Position numbers and translations under genes: made by a program
The notes under the pieces: model-generated
What the model saw: the letters and a program-made list of their open reading frames with translations, nothing else
Database searches by the model: none
What the model was told of the DNA's origin: nothing
Source: Streptomyces sp. SUK 48
Lineage (GTDB): Bacteria; Actinomycetota; Actinomycetes; Streptomycetales; Streptomycetaceae
Reading direction: 5' to 3'
Length of the DNA stretch: 64,000 nucleotides
Assembly: GCF_009650765.1 (NCBI RefSeq)
Contig: NZ_CP045740.1
Coordinates: 7,478,001-7,542,000, forward strand
Part shown: positions 54,540 through 63,439 of the stretch, piece after piece
How the letters are laid out: every line of letters begins with the position of its first letter
Position numbering within the stretch: the stretch's first letter is position 1

Positions 54540-54980
54540 ATGGACCAGGACGTCTCCGAGCCCCGGGTCGTGGTGGGCGTCGACGGCTCGCCGTCCTCCT
54601 TCGAGGCGGTGCGCTGGGCCGTGCGCTACGCCGGGCTCGTCGGCGGCGCGGTGGAGGCCGTCGCGGCCTGGGAGGTGCCGCTGTACGGCTGGTCCGCGCC
54701 CGCGGTGGACATGTACATCGACGAGGAGGCGACCCGCGAGGAGATGGCGCAGGAGCTGACCGAGGTGCTCGGCGCGGACGCGGCCGCCGGGGTGCGCACC
54801 CGCGTGGCCCACGGCAACCCCGCCGAGATCCTGCTCCGGGCCGCCGAGGGCGCCGAGGTCCTGGTCGTCGGCAGCCGGGGCCGGGGCGGCTTCGCCCGCG
54901 TCATGCTCGGCTCGGTCAGCCAGCGCGTCGCCGCGCACGCCGAGTGCCCGGTCGTGATCGTCCGCTCCGAGGAGAGCTGA
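54540..54980 (+). CDS. Universal stress protein (single domain)
   Basis: A 146-residue UspA-fold protein. VVVGVDGSPSSFEAVRWAVRYA opens the fold, and the ATP-binding loop is VVGSRGRGGFARVMLGSVSQRVAAHAECPVVIVR, carrying the full G-x2-G-x9-G-S pattern, so ATP binding is likely. ATG at 54540 follows AGAGAGG; GTG at 54531 is an alternative. It lies in the block sharing Dos-like boxes, in keeping with USPs being core members of dormancy regulons. Confidence 0.92.
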   Translation: MDQDVSEPRVVVGVDGSPSSFEAVRWAVRYAGLVGGAVEAVAAWEVPLYGWSAPAVDMYIDEEATREEMAQELTEVLGADAAAGVRTRVAHGNPAEILLRAAEGAEVLVVGSRGRGGFARVMLGSVSQRVAAHAECPVVIVRSEES

Positions 54981-54990
54981 GCCCGGGGGC

Positions 54991-55344
54991 TCACGGCGGA
55001 CCCGGCGGCTCCCGCAGCACGCTCCAGGCCACCGGCCCCAGCAGGTCCGCCAGCCGCCGGAACACGTCCAGCAGCAGATCGTCCAGGGTGAGCACGCCCA
55101 CCGGCCGGCCCTCGGCCGGCACGGGCAGGGCCAGATCGCGATCGGTGACGATGCCGCGCAGGGTGCCGTCCTCGACGACCAGCAGGGAGCCGACGGCGGT
55201 CTCGGACATCAGCCGGGTGGCCGCCGCCAGGGTGACGTCCGGCGCGACGGTCACGGGCGGCGCGGTCATCAGCCGGCCGACAGCGGCCTGACCCGCCGCG
55301 GAGGGCGCGCCCGGCGGGGGACCGGCCGGGGGGAGACGGGTCAT
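54991..55344 (-). CDS. CBS-domain protein with internal deletion
   Basis: A 117-residue protein. The first CBS motif is intact (VGRLMTAPPVTVAPDVTLAAATRLMSETAVGSLLVVEDGTLRGIVTDRDLA). The sequence then jumps from RDLALPVPAEG directly to RPVGVLTLDDLLLDVFRRLADLLGPV, the end of a second CBS repeat. About 45 residues that should form the start of the second repeat are missing, in frame. It may be non-functional or a one-CBS dimer. A Dos-like box is 87 bases upstream of the start. Confidence 0.78.
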   Translation of the reverse strand: MTRLPPAGPPPGAPSAAGQAAVGRLMTAPPVTVAPDVTLAAATRLMSETAVGSLLVVEDGTLRGIVTDRDLALPVPAEGRPVGVLTLDDLLLDVFRRLADLLGPVAWSVLREPPGPP

Positions 55345-55430
55345 CAGGACCTCTTTCGGGGCACCGACAGGGACTACGGCACCGGGGGGATGCCGTCTCC
55401 AGGCTGCGCCGGGCGGGCCGCCCGGGGCAG

Positions 55431-55444
55431 GGGCCGCCCGGACC
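55431..55444. promoter_or_regulatory. Dos-box-like site GGGCCGCCCGGACC
   Basis: Matches the GGGCCG-N2-CGGCCC palindrome at 13 of 14 positions. Located between the leftward CBS gene (start 55344) and the rightward universal stress protein remnant. A weaker copy GGGCCGCCCGGGGC is at 55415. Confidence 0.55.
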
Positions 55445-55531
55445 TGGCCGGGGTGGTCCGATTCCCGCCGAAGGGGACGATGTACCCATCGGCTCACCCG
55501 TTCGGCCGTGCGAGCGTGGAGAGCCGGACGG

Positions 55532-55671
55532 GTGGCCGCGCTGCTCACCGAGGGCGACGGCGCCACCGCCGTGGTGACCGGCAGCCGGGGCCGGGGCGGG
55601 CCGGCCGGGTGACGCACCGGTTGCCGCAGCACGCCGGGTGCCCGGTGGCCGTCGTACCCCGACTGCCGTGA
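55532..55671 (+). pseudogene. Universal stress protein remnant
   Basis: One frame reads VAALLTEGDGATAVVTGSRG plus RGGPAG and stops. The adjacent frame, beginning one base before that stop ends, reads VTHRLPQHAGCPVAVVPRLP. Together they are the last third of a USP (GSRGRGG ... LGSVSHRLLQHAxCPVAVVP) with the LLLGS segment deleted and the frame broken. The N-terminal two thirds are gone. The 357-base gap 55345-55701 holds only this remnant and the Dos-like box. Confidence 0.62.
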
Positions 55672-55701
55672 CCCGCCCCCGTGTCCGAGGAGGCGCGGGG
55701 G

Positions 55702-56403
55702 TCAGCGGCCGGAGTGCTCCTTCGTGCCCTGCGGCTCCAGGTGGGAGGCGAGCACGGCGGCCTGCACCCGGCGCTGCACACCGAGCTTGGCCAGCAGCCG
55801 GGAGATGTGGTTCTTGACCGTCTTCTCCGACAGGTACAGCCGCCTGCCGATCTCACGGTTGGTCAGGCCGTCCCCGATCAGCGCCAGGATGTCCCGCTCG
55901 CGCGGCGACAGGCTTGCCAGCTCCGGCGGCAGCGACGGCGTCTCCTGCGGGTCGGCCCGCAGCGAGCGCATCAGCCGGGCCGTCGTCTCCGGGTCCAGCA
56001 TCGACTGCCCGGAGGCGACCGTGCGCACCGCCGAGACCAGGTCCGAGCCCTTGATCTGCTTGAGCACATATCCGGACGCGCCGGCCATGATCGCGTCCAG
56101 CAGGGCGTCCTCGTCGTCGAACGAGGTGAGCATCAGACACGCCAGCTCCGGCATCCGGTTGCGCAGTTCCCGGCAGACCGAGATGCCGTCCCCGTCGGGC
56201 AGCCGTACGTCCAGCACCGCGACGTGCGGGCGCAGGGCGGGGCCCCGGACCAGCGCGTGCGCGGCGGTGTCGGCGTCGCCGACGACGGAGATGTCCGGTT
56301 CGGCGTCCAGGAGATCCGCCAGACCGCGCCGGACGACCTCATGGTCGTCCAGGAGGAACACCCGGATCGGGTCCTGTGCCGTGAAGGTGCGGGTCTCGGT
56401 CAT
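55702..56403 (-). CDS. NarL/DevR-type response regulator
   Basis: A 233-residue regulator. The receiver domain has the acidic pair Asp19-Asp20, phospho-acceptor Asp65 in AVLDVRLPDGDG, Thr93 and Lys115. The C-terminal LuxR/GerE helix-turn-helix is LSPRERDILALIGDGLTNREIGRRLYLSEKTVKNHISRLLAKLGVQRRVQAAVLA, close to mycobacterial DevR/DosR and streptomycete OsdR. GAGAGG precedes the ATG. A perfect GGGCCG-AC-CGGCCC site lies 81 bases upstream, suggesting autoregulation. The partner kinase may be the DevS-like protein at 63440. Confidence 0.9.
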   Translation of the reverse strand: MTETRTFTAQDPIRVFLLDDHEVVRRGLADLLDAEPDISVVGDADTAAHALVRGPALRPHVAVLDVRLPDGDGISVCRELRNRMPELACLMLTSFDDEDALLDAIMAGASGYVLKQIKGSDLVSAVRTVASGQSMLDPETTARLMRSLRADPQETPSLPPELASLSPRERDILALIGDGLTNREIGRRLYLSEKTVKNHISRLLAKLGVQRRVQAAVLASHLEPQGTKEHSGR

Positions 56404-56483
56404 CTCGGCCTCTCGTTCCCGGAAAGCGGACAGACTGCGGCCTGTCACCGGCCGATCATCGCCGGGCGAGCCCGCGCGCACTA

Positions 56484-56497
56484 GGGCCGACCGGCCC
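56484..56497. promoter_or_regulatory. Perfect Dos-box-like palindrome GGGCCGACCGGCCC
   Basis: Exact six-base arms around AC, 81 bases upstream of the response regulator start and just past the stop of the CBS-BON gene that reads in the same direction. A looser GGGAC-N6-GTCCC repeat follows at 56506. Confidence 0.65.
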
Positions 56498-56528
56498 CAC
56501 TTCCCGGGACCGGCCCGTCCCCAGGGTG

Positions 56529-57191
56529 TCACGCCCGGGCCGCCGGCCGACCGGGCGCCAGGTCGAAGCGCACGTCCACCACCCCCTCGACCGCCCGCAC
56601 CAGGCGGGCCGCCACCGGGACCAGGGAGGTGTCCCGGATCCGGCCGATCACGGTCACCACGCCGTCCTCCACCCGCAGTTCCACGGCCGAGTCCGGCGGC
56701 GGGAAGAGCCGCGCCACGATCTCCCGCCGCACCTCCTCCTCGATCTCCCGGTCCTCGCGCAGGAAGACCTTGAGCAGATCCGCGCGGCTGACGACGCCCT
56801 CCAGCATCCCGGTCCCGTCCACCACGGGCAGCCGCTTGACCCGGGCGCGGGCCATGGTCCGGGCGGCCTCGGCGAGGGTGGCGTCCGCCCGCACGGTGAC
56901 GGCGGGGGAGGTCATCAGGTCCCCCGCGGTGATCGCCTCGCCCTTGGCCAGGTCGGCGGGCGGCCGCAGCCGCCGGTACTCCTCGGCCGGATCGTCGCGC
57001 AGCTCTTCCTTGGGCAGCATGTCGGCCTCGGAGACCACGCCGACCACCAGGCCCTCGCCCTCGATCACGGGCAGGGCGCTGACCTGCCAGTCCTGCATCA
57101 TCTCCACCAGCTCCTTGAAGGGAGCACGCCGGCCGACGGCGGCGACGGTGCTCGTCATGACGTCGCTGACGGTGTGCGGGGTGCCGTACAT
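56529..57191 (-). CDS. CBS-pair plus BON domain protein
   Basis: A 220-residue protein with two CBS repeats (VSDVMTSTVAAVGRRAPFKELVEMMQDWQVSALPVIEGEG, 9-65; AGDLMTSPAVTVRADATLAEAARTMARARVKRLPVVDGTG, about 90-145). A C-terminal BON domain follows (VELRVEDGVVTVIGRIRDTSLVPVAARLVRAVEGVVDV). CBS pairs sense adenylates; BON may bind lipid or protein. Similar genes sit in mycobacterial DosR regulons (hypoxic response protein type). GGAG precedes the ATG, and a perfect Dos-like palindrome lies 86 bases upstream. Confidence 0.9.
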   Translation of the reverse strand: MYGTPHTVSDVMTSTVAAVGRRAPFKELVEMMQDWQVSALPVIEGEGLVVGVVSEADMLPKEELRDDPAEEYRRLRPPADLAKGEAITAGDLMTSPAVTVRADATLAEAARTMARARVKRLPVVDGTGMLEGVVSRADLLKVFLREDREIEEEVRREIVARLFPPPDSAVELRVEDGVVTVIGRIRDTSLVPVAARLVRAVEGVVDVRFDLAPGRPAARA

Positions 57192-57276
57192 GGTGACTCC
57201 GTGGCTTCTCGACGCGAGCTTCTCGACGGGAGTTCCGCTGTCCCCAGCGTGCGCCGGACGCGCCCGGTCGGCACAG

Positions 57277-57290
57277 GGGCCGCCCGGCCC
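57277..57290. promoter_or_regulatory. Perfect Dos-box-like palindrome GGGCCGCCCGGCCC
   Basis: Exact six-base arms around CC, in the divergent region between the CBS-BON gene (start 57191) and the double universal stress protein gene (start 57420). Confidence 0.62.
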
Positions 57291-57308
57291 CCCGGGGCGC
57301 CCGCACCC

Positions 57309-57342
57309 GGGCCGGTCGGTCCCGGCGGGGGACCAGCGGCCC
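57309..57342. promoter_or_regulatory. Two further Dos-box-like sites
   Basis: GGGCCGGTCGGTCC at 57309-57322 and GGGACCAGCGGCCC at 57329-57342 each match the 14-base palindrome at 12-13 positions. They start 20 bases apart, about two helical turns, so dimers would bind on one face. They lie 78-111 bases before the stress protein start. Confidence 0.6.
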
Positions 57343-57419
57343 CTGACCGGCTCGCCGGTCCTGCCCGAGGCTGGAACCGTCGCTCCTGCCCCCCGGGCGA
57401 CGCCCAGAGAGGTGGAACC

Positions 57420-58316
57420 ATGACCCGAACCGTCACCGCGGGCCTCGACGGCTCGCCCGAGAGCCGGGCCGCCGTCGAATGGGCGGCGCGCGAAGCGGCG
57501 CTGCGCGACCTGCCGTTGCGGATCCTCCATGTGCGGGAGCCGGAGCCGGCCACCGACGCCGACCGTGCCGCCGCCGAGGAATGGGCCCGCACGGTCCGCG
57601 AGTTCGCGGCGGGCCTGCGGCTGCGCCACCCCGGCATCGAGGTCGTCACCGACCAGGCCACCGGGGAACCGGCCGGGGCCCTGGCCGAGGCGGCCGACGG
57701 CGCCGAGCTGCTGGCGCTCGGCTCGCGGGGACTCGGCCGGCTCGGCGGGTTCCTGGTCGGCTCGGCCGGGCTCTACGTCATCGCGCACACGACGCGTCCG
57801 GTGGTACTGGTCCGCGCGGGTGAGACGGCCGCCGACGAACACCAGCCGGACCCCTCGGGCGTGCCGTCCGCCGCGACCCCCTTCCGGCCCGTCGTCCTCG
57901 GCCTGGACATCGACGACCCCGAGGGCCCCAGCCAGGCCCTGCTGGAGTTCGCCTTCGACGCCGCAGCCCGCCGCGGCGGCGGGCTGCGGGTCGTGCACGG
58001 CTGGACGCCGCCGCCGTACGCCGCGTACGGCATCCCCGCCGAACCGCCGGTCCTGCCCGCCTTCGGGCGCCGGGCCGCCACCCTGCTGACCGAGGTGCTG
58101 CGGCCCTGGCGGCAGAAGTTCCCGGACGTCGAGGTGAGCGAGGTGAGCCGGGCGGGCAACTCCGCGCCGGTCCTGATCGACGCGGCCCGGGACGCCTCCC
58201 TGGTGATCGTCGGGCGCCGCGTGCGCAGGAGCCCCTACGGCATCCACATCGGCCATGTCACCCACGCCGTCCTGCACCATGTCGCCGCGCCCGTGGCCGT
58301 CCTCGCGCACAGCTGA
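57420..58316 (+). CDS. Universal stress protein, tandem Usp domains
   Basis: A 298-residue protein with two UspA domains. Domain 1 is TVTAGLDGSPESRAAVEWAAREA...LALGSRGLGRLGGFLVGSAGLYVIAHTTRPVVLVR, with a full ATP loop. Domain 2 is PVVLGLDIDDPEGPSQALLEFAFDAAARRGG...VIVGRRVRRSPYGIHIGHVTHAVLHHVAAPVAVLA, in which the glycine loop is replaced by RRVRRSP, so it may not bind ATP. This tandem layout is typical of dormancy-regulon USPs. AGAGAGGTGG precedes the ATG. Three Dos-like boxes lie upstream. Confidence 0.92.
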   Translation: MTRTVTAGLDGSPESRAAVEWAAREAALRDLPLRILHVREPEPATDADRAAAEEWARTVREFAAGLRLRHPGIEVVTDQATGEPAGALAEAADGAELLALGSRGLGRLGGFLVGSAGLYVIAHTTRPVVLVRAGETAADEHQPDPSGVPSAATPFRPVVLGLDIDDPEGPSQALLEFAFDAAARRGGGLRVVHGWTPPPYAAYGIPAEPPVLPAFGRRAATLLTEVLRPWRQKFPDVEVSEVSRAGNSAPVLIDAARDASLVIVGRRVRRSPYGIHIGHVTHAVLHHVAAPVAVLAHS

Positions 58317-58505
58317 GGCGGCCCCGGTGACCAGACGGCCGGCCGCGTGCGGCGCGGCCCCCGGCCGGACCGGCCGGAACGCTGCGGTACGGCTCGCGTG
58401 CGCCCCCGAATCCGTCGACGATGGGGTGCGGGCCCGCCTCGTCGCCGACCTCCACCAGGGCTCTACCGGGGCTCTGCCAGGGCTCGACCAGGGAGAGTGA
58501 ACACG

Positions 58506-59369
58506 ATGGACCTGCCCGTGCTGGTCGGCGTCGACGGCTCCGAGGAGAGCCTGCGCGCCGTGGACCGGGCCGCCGAGGAGGCCGCCCTGCGCGGGGCACC
58601 GCTCCGCCTCGTCCACGCCTCGCTCTGGGAGCGCTACGAGGGTTCCCTCATCGCCCAGGAGGTCGGGAAACCGGCCGAGGAGGTGATGGGCCAGGACATC
58701 ATGGACGCCGCCGAACGCCGGGCCCACCGGCACCACCCGGAACTGCGGCTCACCACCTCCGTGCTGGCCGACGAGCCCTCGTTCGGACTGGTGAACGAGA
58801 GCAGCACCGCCCGCCTCGTGGTCGTCGGCTGCCGGGGCCGCAACGCCGTCACCGAGCTGCTGCTCGGCTCGGTGAGCCTGTCCGTCGCCGCCCGCGCCCA
58901 CTGCCCGGTGATCGTGCTGCGCGGGGGTCCCGGGCGGCGGACGACCCCCGGACGCGTCGTGCTCGGCGTCGCCGGCAAGGACGCGGGCCCGGCCGCCGTG
59001 CGGTTCGCCGCCGAGGAGGCGGCGCTGCGCGGGGTGCCCCTGGAGGCCGTACGGGCGTGGCGGCGGCCCGCGCACAGCACCACCGGGTATCCACCGCTCG
59101 CCGGGGGGCCCGCCCAGGCACAGGAGGAGGAGGCCGCCGAGGCGCTGGAGGAGGCCCTGCGGGACGTCCCCGAGGGGCTGGACCAGCATCGGCGCACCGC
59201 CGAGGGACACGCCCGCGACATCCTCGTCGACGCCTCCCGGGACGCCGGACTGCTCGTCGTCGGCGCCCGGCGCCGCGTCGGCCACACCGGCCCCCGGCTC
59301 AGCCGGGTCGCCCACGGGGTGCTGCACCACGCGGCCTGCCCGGTGGCCGTCGTACCGGAATCCGGCTGA
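58506..59369 (+). CDS. Universal stress protein, tandem Usp domains (second copy)
   Basis: A 287-residue tandem Usp protein. Domain 1: [24 protein letters not shown]...[35 protein letters not shown]. Domain 2: [27 protein letters not shown]...[34 protein letters not shown]. Both end in the H-x-x-CPVAVV hallmark. GGGAGAG precedes the ATG. No exact Dos-like box was found in the 189 bases upstream, only a related CCGGCC-rich palindrome near 58362, so it may be transcribed from the gene before it. Confidence 0.9.
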   Translation: MDLPVLVGVDGSEESLRAVDRAAEEAALRGAPLRLVHASLWERYEGSLIAQEVGKPAEEVMGQDIMDAAERRAHRHHPELRLTTSVLADEPSFGLVNESSTARLVVVGCRGRNAVTELLLGSVSLSVAARAHCPVIVLRGGPGRRTTPGRVVLGVAGKDAGPAAVRFAAEEAALRGVPLEAVRAWRRPAHSTTGYPPLAGGPAQAQEEEAAEALEEALRDVPEGLDQHRRTAEGHARDILVDASRDAGLLVVGARRRVGHTGPRLSRVAHGVLHHAACPVAVVPESG

Positions 59370-59433
59370 CCCCGCCCACGCCACGCTCCCGCACCACCGG
59401 CCGCGCACCAATCTGACGATGATCGGAGTCCCC

Positions 59434-61812
59434 ATGACCCAGGCCGCCCCCCAGGAAGCCGCGCTCGGCGAGGAGGAGCTGCGCACCCTGGACGCGCACT
59501 GGCGCGCCGCCAACTACCTGGCCGCGGGCCAGATCTATCTCATGGCCAACCCGCTGCTGACCGAGCCGCTGCGCCCCGAGCACATCAAGCCGCGGCTGCT
59601 CGGCCACTGGGGCACCTCGCCCGGACTCAACCTCGTCTACACCCACCTCAACCGCGTCATCAAGGCCCGCGACCTGGACGCGCTGTGCGTCTGGGGGCCG
59701 GGGCACGGCGGCCCGGCGGTCCTCGCGGGCTCCTGGCTGGAGGGCAGCTACAGCGAGACCTACCCGGACATCGGCCGGGACGGGGCCGGCATGGAGCTGC
59801 TGTTCCGGCAGTTCTCCTTCCCCGGCGGCGTGCCCAGCCATGTGGCCCCCGAGACCCCCGGCTCCATCCACGAGGGCGGCGAACTCGGCTACTCCCTCGC
59901 GCACGCCTACGGCGCCGCCTTCGACAACCCCGATCTGCTGGTGACCTGCGTGATCGGCGACGGCGAGGCGGAGACCGGGCCGCTCGCCGCCTCCTGGCAC
60001 TCCGACAAGTTCCTCGACCCGGTGCACGACGGCGCCGTCCTGCCCGTCCTGCACCTCAACGGCTACAAGATCGCCAACCCGACCGTGCTCTCCCGGCTCC
60101 CCGAGAGCGAACTCGACGCCCTGCTGCGGGGATACGGCCACGAGCCGCTGTACGTCACCGGCTCGGACCCCGCCGAGGTGCACCGCGCCCTCGCCGCCGC
60201 CCTGGACGACGCGCTGGACCGGATCGCGCGGATGCAGCGCGAAGCCCGCGAGGGCGGGAGCACCGAGCGGGCGCACTGGCCGATGATCGTGCTGCGCACC
60301 CCCAAGGGCTGGACCGGCCCCGCCGAGGTGGACGGCCTCCCCGTCGAGGGCACCTGGCGCGCCCACCAGGTCCCGCTGCCGGGCGTCCGGGAGAACCCCG
60401 CGCATCTGCGGCAGCTGGAGCAGTGGCTTCGCTCGTACCGGCCCGAGGAACTGTTCGGCCCGGACGGCCGGCCCAGCGCCGACGTCCTCGCCTGCGTCCC
60501 CGAGGGCGCCCGCCGCCTCGGCGCCAACCCGCACGCCAACGGCGGCGTCCTGCTGCGCGATCTGCCGCTGCCGCCCCTGGACACCTTCGCCGTGGCCGTC
60601 GACAAGCCGGGCACCGCCCTGCACGAACCCACCCGGGTCCTCGGCGACCTCCTCGAACAGGTCATGGAGGACACCCGCGAGCGCCGGGACTTCCGCCTCG
60701 TCGGCCCGGACGAGACCGCCTCCAACCGGCTCCAGGCCGTCTTCGACGCCAGCGGCAAGGCATGGCAGGCCGAGGTGCTCCCGATGGACGAGAACCTCTC
60801 CCGGCACGGCCGGGTCCTGGAGATCCTCTCCGAACACCTCTGCCAGGGCTGGCTGGAGGGCTACCTGCTCACCGGCCGGCACGGACTGTTCTCCTGCTAC
60901 GAGGCGTTCGTGCACATCGTCGACTCGATGGTCAACCAGCACATCAAGTGGCTCAAGACATCACGGGAGTTGCACTGGCGGGCCCCCATCGCCTCCCTCA
61001 ACTACCTGCTCACCTCGCACGTCTGGCGCCAGGACCACAACGGGTTCTCGCACCAGGACCCCGGCTTCGTGGACCACGTCCTGAACAAGAGCCCCGAGGT
61101 CGTCCGCGTCTATCTGCCGCCGGACGCCAACACCCTGCTGTCGGTGGCCGACCATGTGCTGCGCAGCCGCGACTACGTCAATGTCGTCGTCGCCGGGAAG
61201 CAGCCCTGCTTCGACTGGCTGACCATGGACCAGGCCCGCGCCCACTGCGCGCGCGGCGCCGGGATCTGGGAGTGGGCCGGCACCGAGAACGGCGCCGAAC
61301 CCGATGTCGTGCTCGCCTGCGCCGGTGACGTCCCCACCCAAGAGGTGCTGGCCGCCGCCCAGTTGCTGCGCCGGCACCTGCCCGACCTCGCGGTGCGGGT
61401 GGTCAACGTGGTCGACATGACCCGGCTGCTGCCGCACGACGAACACCCGCACGGGATGCCCGACTTCGAGTACGACGGCCTGTTCACCACCGACAAGCCC
61501 GTCATCTTCGCCTACCACGGCTATCCCTGGCTGATCCACCGCCTCGCCTACCGCCGCGCCGGCCACCAGAACCTCCATGTGCGCGGCTACAAGGAGTCGG
61601 GCACCACGACCACCCCGTTCGACATGGTCGTGCGCAACGACCTCGACCGCTACCGGCTCGTCATGGACGTCATCGACCGCGTCCCGGGCCTCGCGGTACG
61701 CGCCGCCGCCGTCCGCCAGACCATGGCCGACGCCCGCAGCCGCCACCACGACTGGATCCGCGAGCACGGCACGGACCTGCCCGAGGTCGCGGAGTGGACC
61801 TGGGGCGGCTGA
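59434..61812 (+). CDS. Phosphoketolase (xylulose-5-P/fructose-6-P)
   Basis: A 792-residue ThDP enzyme cleaving xylulose-5-P or fructose-6-P to acetyl-phosphate plus a smaller sugar phosphate. Landmarks: [85 protein letters not shown], the ThDP-binding [14 protein letters not shown], and the C-terminal [22 protein letters not shown] precedes ATG 59434. It stands only 64 bases after the USP gene. It gives ATP (via acetate kinase, not in this window) under low respiration, which suits the block. Confidence 0.95.
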   Translation: MTQAAPQEAALGEEELRTLDAHWRAANYLAAGQIYLMANPLLTEPLRPEHIKPRLLGHWGTSPGLNLVYTHLNRVIKARDLDALCVWGPGHGGPAVLAGSWLEGSYSETYPDIGRDGAGMELLFRQFSFPGGVPSHVAPETPGSIHEGGELGYSLAHAYGAAFDNPDLLVTCVIGDGEAETGPLAASWHSDKFLDPVHDGAVLPVLHLNGYKIANPTVLSRLPESELDALLRGYGHEPLYVTGSDPAEVHRALAAALDDALDRIARMQREAREGGSTERAHWPMIVLRTPKGWTGPAEVDGLPVEGTWRAHQVPLPGVRENPAHLRQLEQWLRSYRPEELFGPDGRPSADVLACVPEGARRLGANPHANGGVLLRDLPLPPLDTFAVAVDKPGTALHEPTRVLGDLLEQVMEDTRERRDFRLVGPDETASNRLQAVFDASGKAWQAEVLPMDENLSRHGRVLEILSEHLCQGWLEGYLLTGRHGLFSCYEAFVHIVDSMVNQHIKWLKTSRELHWRAPIASLNYLLTSHVWRQDHNGFSHQDPGFVDHVLNKSPEVVRVYLPPDANTLLSVADHVLRSRDYVNVVVAGKQPCFDWLTMDQARAHCARGAGIWEWAGTENGAEPDVVLACAGDVPTQEVLAAAQLLRRHLPDLAVRVVNVVDMTRLLPHDEHPHGMPDFEYDGLFTTDKPVIFAYHGYPWLIHRLAYRRAGHQNLHVRGYKESGTTTTPFDMVVRNDLDRYRLVMDVIDRVPGLAVRAAAVRQTMADARSRHHDWIREHGTDLPEVAEWTWGG

Positions 61813-61838
61813 GACACGGAGAAGCGCTCGGAGAGCGC

Positions 61839-61852
61839 GGGCCGAACGGCCC
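61839..61852. promoter_or_regulatory. Perfect Dos-box-like palindrome GGGCCGAACGGCCC
   Basis: Exact six-base arms around AA, 102 bases before the alcohol dehydrogenase start and clear of the phosphoketolase stop. Confidence 0.65.
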
Positions 61853-61953
61853 ATGCACGCGCGTCCCGGATCGCCCAAGCTGGACATACCGGGACGCATC
61901 GACCCGTGCGGCCCGGCTCCGCGGCACACCGAGCGAAGAGGGTGAGGAGCGGC

Positions 61954-63021
61954 ATGAAGGGTTATGTCTTTCACGGGCCCGGCAAGGCGTCCTGGGAGGA
62001 CGTCCCGGACCCGGGGATCAAGGAGCCGACCGACGCCGTCGTGAAGGTCCGGGCGGTCACGATCTGCGGCACCGACCTGCACATCCTCAAGGGCGATGTG
62101 CCGGAGGTGCGGCCGGGCACGGTGCTGGGCCACGAGGCCGTCGGGGAGGTCGTCGAGACCGGTGGCGACGTGCGCACCGTGCGCCCCGGCGACCGGGTGC
62201 TGCTCTCCTGCGTCACCTCCTGCGGCCGCTGCCGCTACTGCCGGGAGGGCGTCTACGGCCAGTGCCTGGGCGGCGGTGGCTGGATCCTCGGCCACCTGAT
62301 CGACGGCACGCAGGCCGAGTACGTCCGCGTCCCGTACGCCGACCTGTCCGTGCACCCGCTGCCCGGCACCCTGGCGAGCGAGGACGCCGTCCTGCTCGCG
62401 GACATCTTCCCCACCGCCTACGAGGTGGGCGTGCTCAACGGGCGGGTGCGGCCCGGCGACACCGTCGTGATCGTCGGCGCCGGTCCGATCGGGCTCGCGG
62501 CGATCGCCACGGCCCGCCTGTTCTCGCCGGAGCGGATCATCGCCGTCGATCTGGCGCCGGCCCGTCTGGAGGCCGCCCGGCGGTTCGGCGCCGACGCGGT
62601 CGCGGATGCGCGCGAGGCCCCGCACCAGCTGGTCGCGGACCTCACCGGCGGGCTCGGCGCGGACGTGGCCATCGAGGCTGTCGGCCTGCCGGACACCTTC
62701 GAACTGTGCACCCGCGTGGTGCGCCCCGGCGGACACGTGGCCAACGTCGGCGTGCACGGCGGACCCGCCACGCTGCACCTGGAAGGCCTGTGGATCAGGG
62801 ACGTCACCATCACCACCGGCCTGGTGGACACCTGCTCCACGCCGACCCTGCTGAAGATGGCCGCGGCCGGCCGGCTGCCGACGGGCCGACTGGTCACCCA
62901 CACCTTCCCGTTGGACCAGATGGAACGGGCGTACGACGTCTTCGCCCGCGCCGCCGAGACCGGCGCCCTCAAGGTCGTCCTCGGCGGGGAGCGCCACGAA
63001 CTGGCCGTCCCCACGGCCTGA
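61954..63021 (+). CDS. Zinc-dependent alcohol dehydrogenase (MDR family)
   Basis: A 355-residue medium-chain dehydrogenase. Catalytic zinc: Cys in TICGTDLHILKGDVP and the GHEAVGEV histidine-glutamate. Structural zinc: CVTSCGRCRYCREGVYGQC. The cofactor fold is VVIVGAGPIGLAAIATARLF followed by AVDLAP, so NAD(H) is expected (Asp at the end of the second strand). GAGGAG precedes the ATG. Such enzymes recycle NADH through aldehydes or formaldehyde; the specific substrate is unknown. A perfect Dos-like box lies upstream. Confidence 0.92.
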   Translation: MKGYVFHGPGKASWEDVPDPGIKEPTDAVVKVRAVTICGTDLHILKGDVPEVRPGTVLGHEAVGEVVETGGDVRTVRPGDRVLLSCVTSCGRCRYCREGVYGQCLGGGGWILGHLIDGTQAEYVRVPYADLSVHPLPGTLASEDAVLLADIFPTAYEVGVLNGRVRPGDTVVIVGAGPIGLAAIATARLFSPERIIAVDLAPARLEAARRFGADAVADAREAPHQLVADLTGGLGADVAIEAVGLPDTFELCTRVVRPGGHVANVGVHGGPATLHLEGLWIRDVTITTGLVDTCSTPTLLKMAAAGRLPTGRLVTHTFPLDQMERAYDVFARAAETGALKVVLGGERHELAVPTA

Positions 63022-63028
63022 TCCGGAC

Positions 63029-63195
63029 GGCGGGCGGTGCGCGTACGGCCGTACACGCACTGCCTGGTCCATGTCCTCCGGCGGCGCCCAGGGGTGCGAC
63101 AGCGCCCGCAGCCGGGCCAGTTCGGCCGGATCGGTGACCAGCCGGGCGTACCTCGTCGCCACGACGCTCCAGCCGGGACGGAAGGGAGCGGCACC
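63029..63195 (-). pseudogene. C-terminal remnant of a pyridoxamine-5'-phosphate-oxidase-like gene
   Basis: The minus-strand frame reads RPGWSVVATRYARLVTDPAE and LARLRALSHPWAPPEDMDQAVRVRP. This is the characteristic end of Streptomyces PPOX-type flavin proteins (GWSVVVxGxAxxVTDPxELAR...PWAPG). The N-terminal FMN-binding two thirds and any start codon are missing, and the expected final residues after VRVRP are scrambled. The 418-base gap 63022-63439 holds only this and the Dos-like box. Confidence 0.55.
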
Positions 63196-63274
63196 GCGGG
63201 GGATCGGTGCCGCTCCTGAGGACATTCTCGCCCAGGCCGTACGACTCTCCACAGTGCCGTTCGGACCCGCCCCG

Positions 63275-63288
63275 GGGCCGTACGGCCC
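63275..63288. promoter_or_regulatory. Perfect Dos-box-like palindrome GGGCCGTACGGCCC
   Basis: A completely self-complementary 14-mer, about 150 bases upstream of the sensor kinase start, which suggests the kinase is part of the same regulon. Confidence 0.62.
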
Positions 63289-63439
63289 AGCCCGCGCCCT
63301 GGGGGCACATGCCCCCGGCATGCCGAGGATCACAGGGCGCGGAAGCGACGGCCGCGTATCCCCGCCCTGCTCCGAGCGGCTACCGTGTCCTTCGGAACCC
63401 GTCGTCCGAGGCATGGCCCGACGGGAGGTGGAGGACGTG

